Assembly (NCBI RefSeq): GCF_000801105.2 | Contig: NC_079512.1 | Location: forward strand, 31,699,848-31,763,847 | DNA: 64,000 bases | Origin: Raphanus sativus | Taxonomy: Eukaryota > Streptophyta > Magnoliopsida > Brassicales > Brassicaceae | Reading direction: 5' to 3' | Shown: piece after piece, positions 38,227-48,123 of the stretch | Numbering within the stretch: the stretch's first letter is position 1 | How the letters are laid out: each line of letters opens with the position of its first letter | Notes under the pieces: generated by a model | The model's input: only the letters and a program-made list of their open reading frames with translations | Databases searched by the model: none | Told to the model about the DNA's origin: nothing | Program-made: the position numbers and the translations under genes

Positions 38227-40440
38227 GTGGAAGGAAGAGTAAGCAAAGAAAAAAACGCTATGAAATTACCAAAACCTCCAAATCTCCCCGAGAAACCACT
38301 TAAACCCAACTTCTTCCACGGCCACCGTAAACCTTCCCGTAACCGTCCCGTCGTCCACGGCTCTCTCTTCTCCAACCGCCAATACCTCTCCAGAGACCCG
38401 CCCAAATCACAACCGAACCCCGTCGCCAACCGAACCCCCTTCGATCTCCGCAAATGGGACCCGCAATCCCGCGCCCAACCCTCTCCGCCGCCTCCTCCTT
38501 CCGCAACCATCTCCGCCGCCTCCGAGCGTCTATCCCCGATCGCGCGATTCGTCCTCGACGCCTTCCGCAAGAACCGAAACCACTGGGGCCCCTCCGTCGT
38601 CTCGGAGCTGAACAAGCTCCGCCGCGTCACGCCGAGCACCGTCGCCGAGGTTCTGAAAGCGGGGAACGACGCCGCCGTCGCGGCGAAGTTCTTCCACTGG
38701 GCCGGGAAGCAGAAAGGGTACAGGCACGACTTCGCGTCGTACAACGCCTTCGCGTATTGCCTCAACCGAACCGGAAACTTCCGCGCGGCGGATCAGCTGC
38801 CGGAGCTGATGGATTCTCAAGGGAGGCCTCCGTCGGAGAAACAGTTCGAGATCCTGATCAGGATGCACGCGGATAACAGGAGGGGGTTAAGGGTTTATTA
38901 CGTGTACGAGAAGATGAAGAAGTTTGGATTCAAGCCTAGCGTGTTCTTGTACAATAGGATAATGGATGCTCTTATGAAATGTGGTTACTTTGATTTAGGT
39001 TTAGCTGTTTATGGTGATTTTAAAGAGGACGGTTTGGTTGAGGAAAGGACTACTTTCATGGTCTTGGTTAAAGGATTGTGTAAAGCTGGTAGGATGGAGG
39101 AGATGTTAGAGATTCTGCAGAGGATGAGGGAGAATTTGTGTAAGCCTGATGTGTTTGCTTACACGGCGATGATCAAGACGTTGGTTTCCGAAGGGAATTT
39201 GGATGGGAGTCTACGGGTTTGGGAGGAGATGAAACGCGACGAGGTGAAACCGGATGTGATGGCGTATGGAACGCTCGTTTTGGGATTGTGTAAAGACGGT
39301 AGAGTTGAGAGAGGGTATGAGTTTTTTGTGGAGATGAAGGAGAAGGAGATTTTGATTGATAGGGATATCTACAGGGTTTTGATTGAAGGGTTTGTAGCGG
39401 ATGGGAAGGTTAGGTGTGCTTGTGATCTGTGGGAGGATCTGGTGGGTTCTGGGTATATTGCTGATCTTGGGATTTACAATGCAGTTATTAAAGGGTTGTG
39501 TACTGTGAATCAGGTTGATAAAGCGTATAAGCTCTTCCTAGTTGCACTTGATGAAGAACTGGAGCCAGATTTTGAGACTCTGAGTCCTATTATGGTTTCA
39601 TTTGTGGTGTTGAAGAGACTGAGTGATTTTTCGGATTTGCTAGAACGGATTGGGGAAATGGGATACCCTATAGCAGATTACCTTTCACAGTTTTTTAATT
39701 TGTTGTGTGCTGACAAAGAAAAGAGAACGATGGCTTTAGATGTCTTTGATGTGCTAAAAACTAAAGGTCATGTCAGTGTCTTTGTGTACAACAATCTCAT
39801 GGAAGCTCTTTACAAGATGGGAAATATTGAAAAGTCCTTATCACTTTTATCTGAAATGAAGGATTTTGGGTTTGAACCAGATTCATCATCGTACAGTATT
39901 GCAATTAGATGTTCTGTTGAGAAAGGGGAAGTCCAGGAGGCTTGTTTATATCATGAAAAAATCACCGAGATGTCGTGTGTTCCTTCCATAGCTGCTTATC
40001 TGTCTCTTGCTAGAGGGCTCAGTCAAATTGGAGAAATTGATGCTGTGATGTTATTAGTTCGTGAATGCCTGGGAAACGTTGAGAGTGGTCCTATGGAGTT
40101 TAAGTACGCTCTGACTGTCTGTCATGTATGCAAAACGAGTAGCGCGGAGAAGGTTATGGAAGTCCTTGATGAGATGAACCAGGAAGGTGTCTGTATCAGT
40201 GAAGTTATATACTGCGCGATTATCTCTGGTATGTCTAAGCATGGAACAATAAAAGCAGCAAGAGAAGTCTTTGCGGAGCTGAAAAGGCGCAAGGTGATGA
40301 CAGAGGCTGAAATGGTAGTCTATGATGAAATGTTGGTTGAGCAGACAAAGAAGAAAACAGCTGATTTGGTGCTTTCAGGGATCAAGTTTTTCGGTCTCGA
40401 GTCAAAACTAAGAGCAAAAGGTTGCAGAATACTTGATTAA
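38227..40440 (+). CDS. EMB3131: P-class pentatricopeptide repeat protein (EMB3131-like)
   Basis: An intronless 737-residue PPR protein, position of At4g20740. The first 110 residues are basic, Pro/Ser-rich and GC-rich, compatible with an organelle transit peptide (LPKPPNLPEKPLKPNFFHGH). A spacer containing VAAKFFHWAGKQKGYRHDFA then leads into about 13 P-type 35-residue repeats from about residue 165 to 720, for example FMVLVKGLCKAGRMEEMLEI and YTAMIKTLVSEGNLDGSLRV. There is no E or DYW tail, so it is expected to bind organelle RNA and not to edit it. The Arabidopsis gene is listed as embryo-defective (recall). A second in-frame ATG at 38260 (MKLPKPPN) could be the true start. The GC-rich 5' part gives long minus-strand frames, which are shadows. 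A young LTR element lies 207 bp upstream. Confidence 0.9.
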   Translation: MEGRVSKEKNAMKLPKPPNLPEKPLKPNFFHGHRKPSRNRPVVHGSLFSNRQYLSRDPPKSQPNPVANRTPFDLRKWDPQSRAQPSPPPPPSATISAASERLSPIARFVLDAFRKNRNHWGPSVVSELNKLRRVTPSTVAEVLKAGNDAAVAAKFFHWAGKQKGYRHDFASYNAFAYCLNRTGNFRAADQLPELMDSQGRPPSEKQFEILIRMHADNRRGLRVYYVYEKMKKFGFKPSVFLYNRIMDALMKCGYFDLGLAVYGDFKEDGLVEERTTFMVLVKGLCKAGRMEEMLEILQRMRENLCKPDVFAYTAMIKTLVSEGNLDGSLRVWEEMKRDEVKPDVMAYGTLVLGLCKDGRVERGYEFFVEMKEKEILIDRDIYRVLIEGFVADGKVRCACDLWEDLVGSGYIADLGIYNAVIKGLCTVNQVDKAYKLFLVALDEELEPDFETLSPIMVSFVVLKRLSDFSDLLERIGEMGYPIADYLSQFFNLLCADKEKRTMALDVFDVLKTKGHVSVFVYNNLMEALYKMGNIEKSLSLLSEMKDFGFEPDSSSYSIAIRCSVEKGEVQEACLYHEKITEMSCVPSIAAYLSLARGLSQIGEIDAVMLLVRECLGNVESGPMEFKYALTVCHVCKTSSAEKVMEVLDEMNQEGVCISEVIYCAIISGMSKHGTIKAAREVFAELKRRKVMTEAEMVVYDEMLVEQTKKKTADLVLSGIKFFGLESKLRAKGCRILD

Positions 40441-41106
40441 CTAACGTTTAAGAGACTGAAAGAGATCACTCAGCTGCACTTGTGACTAAGAGGAGCTGCT
40501 TTTTCCGAACAACTGCATAAAGTCTTCTGTGCGTTGGTATTACTTTGAGTTCAATGTTTCTTGGGTACGCTTTGCCGAGCCCAACCATGAACGTTTTGGA
40601 AAATTTTCTCATGAATCGATGTCATGAAAGTGTTGTTTTTTTGGTTCATCATACTGGTTGCTGAAGCTTGGGAGAAGAGTCTACACGTTGGTGGGGTGGA
40701 AGGGTGATGCAGTGAAGCTTGGGAGTCTCTACAAAGGTCTGAAGGTTCTATCGAAGAGTGCGTGTAAGGAAGTTTATACAAAAAGTGATACTCATTTTTT
40801 CACATAAAATGGCTTTTAAGTATTAATAACCCATTGTTAGTACTAACTACTAACTTACCATATCACTGAACAAAAGCTCAATTATTTCTGCTATTTTAGA
40901 TTTCTAAATTTTAGACTCTGTAAATTAAAAAATATTGGTCTGTCTGAAATTGGAATAAAATTTGGATTTTTATCCCCACCTTTGTGGAAATGGCAGTTAA
41001 GTTTCCGTGTCAATGGCGATGAAAAGTGGTTGCCTTTATGATCCATCCTTTTTATCTTAAATCACACACATCCGAAAGATAGCATCCAACGCGCTACTCT
41101 TTCACA
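40441..41106. other. 3' flank of the PPR gene and promoter of the SDR gene
   Basis: No coding frame supported. It contains the PPR 3' UTR and an AT-rich promoter for the following gene, with no clear TATA box. Confidence 0.45.
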
Positions 41107-42559
41107 ATGAACACTCTGATGAAGACAGGTGGCGCGTGGCTTGTTTCGCCGTCGTTGGCAGCTGTGAGGAGGATGAGTGTAGCTGGTTTCGCCACGTCAT
41201 CATCATCTTCTTCCTTACCCAATTGGGAAGGTGGAGTTTCCATGGTCCAAGGAGCTTCCAGAGGCATCGGCCTCGAGTTTGTGAGCTTCTTGAATCTTTT
41301 AACTTTTATTCAGCTGAGATCAGACTTAGATCCAAACCTGTCTGTTTAAGCCAAGGATTTCACGTTTTTTGTAGGTAAGGCAGTTGCTAGAGAATAGTAA
41401 GAAAGGACATGTTGTTGCCACTTGTCGGAATCCAAAAGAAGCAACAGACCTCGTTAATCTCAAGAACAGCTTTTCTGAGAGGCTTTTCATACAAAAACTT
41501 GATGTTACAGATGAAACTACCATTGAGGTTGTTGTCTCTTCCTTTAAATCTGTCCCCAGAGTGAATTTTGCGACTCGCTTGTGGTGTAAAATCTGCTACT
41601 ACATGTTCTTGTCGGTTTAATTAGGAATCAGCGGAATCTGTAAGAGAAAGATATGGTTCTCTCAACTTGCTTATAAATGCCACTGGCATACTCTCAATTC
41701 CTGGTGTATTGCAGCCAGGTATGAGAGTAGTCGTCTTTCATTTAATTACTAATCAAGAGACGTTAGTTTCATGAGTAACCAGTGAAGCCTGCGAAAAAAG
41801 AAATGTGTTTTAATATTTTTCTTTTGATTAAAGTACAGAAACAACATTGAACAAGGTTGAGAAATCATCATTGATGCTTGCATATGAGGTTAATGCGGTT
41901 GGTCCAATTCTAGTAATGAAGGTAAACACTCCAAGTTCTCTTTGATTTTGTAAAGGAGTTGTCTGATTGTGCCACAAGAGTTGCTATTTTAATGCAAAAC
42001 AGAGTGAGAAATAGTTTGATAGCACATGAGATCAATGAATCACATAAGATTTTTTGTCTTGGCGCTGTTATAGCATATGTGGCCACTGCTTAAGGCTGGT
42101 GGAGGAAATGGAACCGAGAGGGAAGTTGCTGTTGTAGCCAATTTAAGCGCACGAGTTGGATCCATTGGAGATAACAAACTTGGTGGTTGGCACTCTTACA
42201 GGGCTTCAAAAACCGCACTCAACCAATGTACTACATATTGTTATTTGGGAAAGTCTTGATCTTATTGGTATGAACTGAGAAAACAACACTACTGATTTCT
42301 ATTCCCAACTGTTGTTTATGCAGTGACGAAGAATGTATCGGTTGAGTTGGGTAGGAGGAAGGATCCTGTGGTATGCATTCTACTGCATCCAGGCACGGTA
42401 GACACTGATCTCTCTCGACCGTTCCAAAGGAATGTTCCTGAAGGTAAGCTTTTCACAAAAGAGTACTCTGTTCAGAAACTATTGCACATCATCACCAATG
42501 CAAAGAAACAAGACAACGGCAAGTTCTTCGCATGGGATGGCCAGGAGATACCTTGGTGA
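41107..42559 (+). CDS. Short-chain dehydrogenase/reductase (NAD(P)-binding Rossmann fold)
   Basis: A classical SDR, position of At4g20760. Exons: 41107-41280, 41376-41528, about 41625-41719, about 41837-41920, about 42074-42230 and about 42324-42559. The N-terminus (MNTLMKTGGAWLVSPSLAAV, then Arg and Ser-rich) resembles an organelle transit peptide. The cofactor motif is GASRGIGLEF. The central strand is LNLLINATGIL (the usual NNAG is INAT here). The active-site YxxxK is in HSYRASKTALNQ, and a PG motif is in LLHPGTVDTDLSRPFQ. The end is FFAWDGQEIPW. Length is about 290-300 residues, usual for the family. The substrate is unknown. Exon boundaries marked about are by eye. Confidence 0.85.
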
Positions 42560-42785
42560 TTCTTTTGACTTCTTGTTATGTCCATCTATATGGTCACTTC
42601 TTTCAAATTCTATTGAATCCTTGGTCTTTCTTGGTTTGAGAGCAATTCCTTTGAGTAATACTAAATAACCTGGAGTGAGTGTCCAGAAGTTGAGAGCTTT
42701 CAGAGTATTCAATATCATCCAAATTTCTTGAACGATTTAATAATTAATGTGATGGTACAATCTTTAATCTACATTGTGTTTACCT

Positions 42786-45095
42786 TTACAAGCTATTATT
42801 GTTCTCTGTGATCCAGCTATGACCTGGAGTCTTATATACTCTGTTCTTGTTCATCAATCCTTGAAGAGCTGCAGCTTCATCCCACTGTCTCACAGAAGTG
42901 TATGTGTTGCTTAGCAGAACATATGCTGCTGAGTTCTGAGGATCCAGAGTTTTGAGTTTCTCTGCGATTCGTCTAGCTAAGCTCACATCACCATGGACTC
43001 TACATGAACTAAGCAGAATCTCCCACAAAACAGAGCTGTTTTTGTATGGTGTAGCTTCTGCAAACGCCTCTGCATCTTCAAGCCGGCCAGCTCTTCCAAG
43101 ACAATCAACCATACAGATGTAATGATCCAGCTCCGGTTCAATACCATGATCTCTCTGCATCGAACCGAGTATCTCAAGCCCGGTATCCACCAGTCCTGAG
43201 TGGCTACAAGCAGTCAACACAGAGACAAAAGTTATCCGGTCCGGCTTCTCTCCCCTTGAAACCATCTCTCTGTAGAGACCAACAGCTTCATCACCTCGAC
43301 CGTTATGAGCATACCCGTGTATCATCTCGTTCCAAAGAACTATGTTTTTAACCAACACGGTATCAAACAACTCTCGAGCCGAATCTATTTCACCGCACTT
43401 ACAATACATATCCGCAAGAGCGATTTCAACAAACGAATCACTTGCATATCCTCTCCTCACCACCTGTCCATGAAACTGTCTTCCATGGAACAAGCTACAT
43501 AATCTCGTACAGCTACCTAATACAGTAGCGTATGAGGTTTCATTAGGAAACAACACACCAGTCTGAAGCATTCTTCTGAAGAGCACTAAAGCTTTTGTGT
43601 CAAGCGAGTTGCGACAGAGACCTGCCATCATGGAGTTCCAACAAGCGATATCTACTTCTGTTGTACACTCATCAAAGATATGTTCAGAGATCTCTATCTT
43701 CTCACATTCCGAGTACACTGCAATAAGACCACTAACTATGTGACTGTTCCTAGAAATATTGGTCCTTATCGCTACACCGTGGATCTGTTTCCCTCCCTCC
43801 AGAAATCTCAATCTTGCGCATGAGCTTAGTATCACACTCAAAGTTGTTCTATCAGGTTTCAGATGCTGAAGCTGCATTTCTCTGAACTGGTTTATTGCTT
43901 CCTCATAGTGTTCATACTTGGAATAGCCAGAGAGCAAAGCATTCCACGCGGTAACACTAGGGTGCGGCATGCTACTGAATATTCTCCTACCGGTTTCAAC
44001 ATCCCCTGAACGAAAGCAAGCTCCAAGAACAGAAGTGCATGTAACTTCGTTCGGTTCGAAACCAGACTCTCTCATTCTCTTCAGATACTCAATCGATTTG
44101 TCACTTTGATAGTCCCGACCAAACCCAGCTATCATAATGTTCCAAGAGACAACATTCACTTCAGGCATCTCAGCAAAAATAACCTCTGCGCTATTCATGT
44201 CTCCGTTCTTTACATAAGTTTCGAGCAGAGAGTTGTTCAGATGAAGATCTCCTCCGAACCCAAGTCTCAACATGAGACTATGGATCTGTTTCCCCAGCAC
44301 ATTGCGATATATTTCATTTGAGCTATCACATCCTTCTCTTGGAGCAGAGAAGCTGAGAATATTAGATAAGCAAACAGGATCAACCCTAACACCTTTCTCG
44401 CACATCGATCTGAACATGTGAACTGCCTCCAAAACATTATTTTCCCGAGCTAACCCGTTGATCACAGCTGTAAAAGAGACCTCATTAGGCTCAGAGAGAC
44501 ATTCAAAGACCCTAACACCATGATCAACCATAAGCCCACACTTAGCATACATAGACAACAACGCATTCCCAACAAAAATGTTATCATCAAGACCAATCTT
44601 AACCGCAATCCCATGACATCTCATACCGGTAACACCATCCAAAAGCTTGCTACACGCGCTCAAAACGCTAGCCAGCGTGAAACGAGAAGGCAAAAACCCT
44701 TGAGAAACCATCTTCTCATAAACAACCAATGCTTCCTCCTCTAAACCTTTCCGCACCAATACACTAATCATGTTATTCCACGACACCACATCTCTCTCAG
44801 GCATTGCTTCGAACACCTCACTAGCTTCCTTCAAATTCCCAGCTTTACAACTAAACGTCAAGAAAGCATTCCACGAGTAAACATCTCTCACAGGCATTTC
44901 GTAGAACACCTTACGCGCGTAACCAACATCACCGCAGCTGCAATATAAATCTAACAAGCGATTGCAGAGATAAGTATCGCTGGAAAATCCAGTCCGAAGG
45001 ACGGACCCGTGAACGATTTTCCCGGAAAGTTTACACTTTTGATCTTTACAAAGACGCAAAAGATTCGCCAAGTAACGATTGCTTCCATTGTACAT
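42786..45095 (-). CDS. E-class (PLS) pentatricopeptide repeat protein
   Basis: An intronless PPR protein, position of At4g20770. The open frame continues upstream to 45269, but the likely start is the ATG at 45095 (MYNGSNRYLANLLRLCKDQK), giving 769 residues. The extra upstream 58 codons read through AT-rich leader. PLS-type repeats occupy most of the length (VYSWNAFLTFSCKAGNLKEA, VVSWNNMISVLVRKGLEEEA, VTAWNALLSGYSKYEHYEEA). The C-terminus has an E motif (SAAYVLLSNTYTSVRQWDEA, then GHSWITE). No DYW deaminase domain follows, so any editing role would need a partner in trans. Mitochondrial or plastid RNA editing is inferred from the class. A Stowaway MITE lies just upstream. Confidence 0.9.
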   Translation of the reverse strand: MYNGSNRYLANLLRLCKDQKCKLSGKIVHGSVLRTGFSSDTYLCNRLLDLYCSCGDVGYARKVFYEMPVRDVYSWNAFLTFSCKAGNLKEASEVFEAMPERDVVSWNNMISVLVRKGLEEEALVVYEKMVSQGFLPSRFTLASVLSACSKLLDGVTGMRCHGIAVKIGLDDNIFVGNALLSMYAKCGLMVDHGVRVFECLSEPNEVSFTAVINGLARENNVLEAVHMFRSMCEKGVRVDPVCLSNILSFSAPREGCDSSNEIYRNVLGKQIHSLMLRLGFGGDLHLNNSLLETYVKNGDMNSAEVIFAEMPEVNVVSWNIMIAGFGRDYQSDKSIEYLKRMRESGFEPNEVTCTSVLGACFRSGDVETGRRIFSSMPHPSVTAWNALLSGYSKYEHYEEAINQFREMQLQHLKPDRTTLSVILSSCARLRFLEGGKQIHGVAIRTNISRNSHIVSGLIAVYSECEKIEISEHIFDECTTEVDIACWNSMMAGLCRNSLDTKALVLFRRMLQTGVLFPNETSYATVLGSCTRLCSLFHGRQFHGQVVRRGYASDSFVEIALADMYCKCGEIDSARELFDTVLVKNIVLWNEMIHGYAHNGRGDEAVGLYREMVSRGEKPDRITFVSVLTACSHSGLVDTGLEILGSMQRDHGIEPELDHYICMVDCLGRAGRLEDAEAFAEATPYKNSSVLWEILLSSCRVHGDVSLARRIAEKLKTLDPQNSAAYVLLSNTYTSVRQWDEAAALQGLMNKNRVYKTPGHSWITENNNSL

Positions 45096-45215
45096 ATCTT
45101 CTCTGCTTTTGAGTTCAGAGCTCTGTATTAACGACCAATGAGTGTGTGTGTTTGTGTAATAATAAGAAAAAAAAACATTATGTATAAACAAACTAATATT
45201 CAAATTCAAATTATA

Positions 45216-45476
45216 CTCCCTCTGTTTCAAAATCTGTTTCAAAATATATGAAGTTTTAAGATTGTGCACGATTATTAAGAAATTTGTTTTTTAATCTAAA
45301 AAGTATCATTAAAATATAAATTAAAAATTGTTCAACCAATCACAAAATAAAATACATTTTATCATTGGTTACACAGTCTGTAATAAAGTTAAAAAGTACA
45401 TTGATATACTAAAACATCAACTATTTTGAAACATCAAAAACTCTCTAAAACATCATCTATTTAGAAACGGAAAAAG
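45216..45476. mobile_element. Stowaway-type MITE upstream of the PPR gene
   Basis: Begins ctccctctgtttcaaaa after TA (45214-45215) and ends with an imperfect inverted copy, tttagaaacggaaaaag, before TA (45477-45478). About 261 bp, AT-rich and noncoding. The TA duplication and CTCCCTC termini fit Tc1/mariner-derived Stowaway elements. Confidence 0.75.
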
Positions 45477-45562
45477 TATTACATAGAGATTTCAGTTGAA
45501 AATAAAAGTAATTAATTAATAATCTTGTCGGAAAATATCTTGTCGGAATGTTTATAATGAAA

Positions 45563-46132
45563 TCAAGAAGAAGGCATGACGACGGCGCGCATCATGTTCT
45601 TGAACTCGAGAAAGTCAACGCGACCATCCTTATTCCGGTCAACGGAGACGATCATCTTCTCCACTCTCTCCATCTCTCCACCTTCAGGCAACCCGAGCTT
45701 CTTCAGAACCGCCTGCAACTCCCTAGCCGATATAAACCCGTCGCCGTTCTCGTCGAACACCTTAAACGCCTCCGCGAGATCAGACTCGTCGGAGGAAGGA
45801 TCGTCGTCGTTGTCTCCCGCAACACAGCCGAAGAAGGAGTCGTCGAGGGTCTTGTGGAGGGAGGAGAAGTCGTTGAAGTCGAGACCGGCGTTACCGGGCT
45901 GGATGTAGGAATCGACGGTTGATAAGAGGTCGGAGAGATCGGCGTCGAGGCCGAGACGGGAGAGAGCTTGGCTAAGCTCGTCGGCGGTGATGAAACCGTC
46001 GCCGTTTTTGTCGAATAAGTCGAAGATGCGTTGGAGACGAAGAGCGTTAAGGCTTGGGCTTCGAAGCCTGAAGGAAGATGATGATTGTATCATCTTATTA
46101 ACTCTCTTGTTATTATCGCCGTTGCTCTCCAT
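45563..46132 (-). CDS. CML42: Calmodulin-like protein, CML42 type
   Basis: A single-exon 189-residue EF-hand protein, position of At4g20780. The N-terminal 27 residues are Ser-rich. EF-hand 1 is FDLFDKNGDGFITADELSQA (canonical DxDxDG loop, DKNGDGFITADE). EF-hand 2 (VDSYIQPGNAGLDFNDF) lacks canonical ligands and is probably non-binding. EF-hand 3 is FKVFDENGDGFISARELQAV, and EF-hand 4 is VSVDRNKDGRVDFLEFKNMM, so three sites look able to bind calcium. Arabidopsis CML42 is a calcium sensor linked to trichome branching and to herbivore and jasmonate responses. The length agrees with about 190 residues in Arabidopsis. The long opposite-strand frame over the same bases is a shadow. Confidence 0.92.
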   Translation of the reverse strand: MESNGDNNKRVNKMIQSSSSFRLRSPSLNALRLQRIFDLFDKNGDGFITADELSQALSRLGLDADLSDLLSTVDSYIQPGNAGLDFNDFSSLHKTLDDSFFGCVAGDNDDDPSSDESDLAEAFKVFDENGDGFISARELQAVLKKLGLPEGGEMERVEKMIVSVDRNKDGRVDFLEFKNMMRAVVMPSS

Positions 46133-46688
46133 TAATTAGTATCTTTCTTGCTTCTTCTTTAGTTGTGAGATTATAATCAGTTGAGACTTAAATATAGAAG
46201 AGGAACAAATGGGAAAGAAGAAGAAGAAGCCGGCATTGACTTTGTCTGGCCCGCCATGTACGAACTCCACTTTTCTATCATTTAAAACGCTTCACAAGGA
46301 AAAGAGATATAAATTCAATACTAATGGTGGAAAATTAAAAAAGGTCGGTTTTTTGTGATCTGTCGTCAAATAATGTTTGACTTTCTGAAAGAAAACATTC
46401 ATCAGAATGCTGCAAAAAAATGCTGCAAATTTACCGAAAATTTTGTTTGCTTTTCCCGCGGAAAAATCGAATTAGAGGAGAGAAGAGATTAGTTTGCCTT
46501 ACATGATTGGACTAATTTGGTGGCTCATTAATTTACATTACTTTTGTAAATTATTAGTATAGACTAAAATTGCTTCAACTTGAGAATACAAGAACCATAT
46601 AATGGTTCGATAAGCAACTGTCGACGGCTTTTTCATTGGGAAACAGACAGGCCACGTCCAAGTTGTAGTTACCAAATTTAATTGAATA

Positions 46689-46717
46689 CTAGATCATGAC
46701 CCGCTCGACCGAGCGGG
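46689..46717 (-). mobile_element. Helitron-like 3' terminus (hairpin plus CTAG)
   Basis: On the minus strand a perfect 8-bp stem (CCCGCTCG and CGAGCGGG, loop of two bases, 46700-46717) is followed by TCATGAT and CTAG, then T. This is the standard Helitron 3' end and A-T target. The 5' end should lie to the right but I could not fix it. A second GC-rich piece, cacccgcacggg near 47022, may belong to a related element. Confidence 0.6.
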
Positions 46718-47704
46718 AGTCAATTTTTTTTTTTTATCTTTGTTTTTACTAAATGTTATACATGATCGAAATGTGTATTAATATAAAATTTTGATAAATA
46801 ACAATGTGTACTAATGTGTTTAAATAAGCAATGTATTTAATTACTAAATTTGATTTTTAAATTTTATGATAACGTAAAGTAATTTTTTCTATATTATTTA
46901 AAATATATAGTGCTATATATTTTGTATTTTCAACATTTATCATACAAAACTTACATTGGAATATTATTTATATGAAAATATGTGTAACATAATATATTTA
47001 TATATTATATAAACATATGCACACCCGCACGGGTTTTATTTTTAAAATGTATTCTATATTATTTAGTTTTACGTAGTATCGAGTTTGTATATTCAATTTT
47101 GTGTTTAAAGAACAATATCAAAACTGTCTTTCGTATGTAAAAATAACATTTTGCAATCGCGAGTTGTGTCTTTTTATTGTAACACAAAATTTTATATAAA
47201 ACTTATGTTTTTTTGTACATCACGAAATTTAATTTTTTAAAATAATTATTACGTAATTTTAAAATGAATTTGATCTCTGAGGTCTAATATATTTTGTGTG
47301 TAATGGTTCAAAGCAGATTTGATATATATTATATTTCAGTTTGGTTTGTATTTAGTATTACTGTATAAGTATAATACTATACAATATTACTATATTCTAT
47401 ACAATATATGAAGCTATGTGTTATTTGTTTTAGAAAATAGATTAGGCCCAACATAGTTATAAGAATAGTCATATCTTTATGTATGTGTCTATGACTTATC
47501 TACCTAATGTTATTCGTACTAATAAAATTAATATGGCCAATGAAAGTATACTGATCAATTTAAAATGAATTGTATAGAGTAATTATAGAACGATTAATAT
47601 TTTTAGTATTCTTAGTATATATCTTATTTAAATCGACATGTAATAAATGTAAAAATCATATATGGAATATGGACAAAAAGAAGAACTGTATTTAAGGAAA
47701 TACA

Positions 47705-47950
47705 TCAATGTAAAGTTAGACTATGATACGTATTATATATAAAGAATAAGATATTTAATTTAAATATATGAGGTTCATCTTTAAAAATCCACCTAGAAGA
47801 AGTTGTAATGTTCACGGGGTTTGTTTCCTTAAGCATCCGAGTTTTTGACCCGTTCACGCTATCCAGGTCGGTTCTGAGAAGAATCTTGAAAACCACGAAG
47901 CCCAATATAACATTAACTAACGCCCATTTACATGTATTCATTTCTCCCAA
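47705..47950 (-). CDS. Orphan 81-codon frame with a hydrophobic N-terminus
   Basis: The start is MGEMNTCKWALVNVILGFVV, a possible signal anchor, followed by a polar region (GSKTRMLKETNPVNITTSS). The reading then enters AT-rich sequence and looks noncoding, so at most the first 55 codons may be a real exon, perhaps exon 1 of a lost membrane-anchored protein. No family recognised. Confidence 0.25.
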   Translation of the reverse strand: MGEMNTCKWALVNVILGFVVFKILLRTDLDSVNGSKTRMLKETNPVNITTSSRWIFKDEPHIFKLNILFFIYNTYHSLTLH

Positions 47951-48123
47951 TCAAATGCTAGTTTTCTGAAAATTATCACATAATTGTAAATTTTATAGTC
48001 AATAGAAATTTTCAATTTCACTAACAAAGTAACACACAAATCTTTTTAAAACACAATCAAATCTAAAACTGAACAGTAAAGCTTAAAAATTCTTCAGCAA
48101 ACCCTAAACCTAGCTACACTATC

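Larger units (their letters stand above)
46140..48123. other. AT-rich intergenic region with a Helitron end
   Basis: No confident gene. It includes a micro-duplication at 46406-46429 (aatgctgcaaa twice around a few A), a Helitron-like terminus at 46689-46717, and strongly AT-rich sequence from 46720 to 47700. The small orphan frame at 47705-47950 is listed separately. Confidence 0.5.

Noticed and set aside
38193..38868. Long minus-strand frames (190 and 112 codons) over the start of the EMB3131-like gene
   Set aside because: They are opposite-strand shadows of the GC-rich PPR N-terminus; no domain or independent promoter.
45096..45269. Upstream extension of the E-class PPR frame to an ATG at 45269
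   Set aside because: The extra 58 codons run through AT-rich leader and into the MITE edge; the PPR protein starts naturally at 45095.
45548..45922. Plus-strand frames of 124 and 110 codons across CML42
   Set aside because: Opposite-strand shadows of four EF-hand repeats with GC-rich codons.
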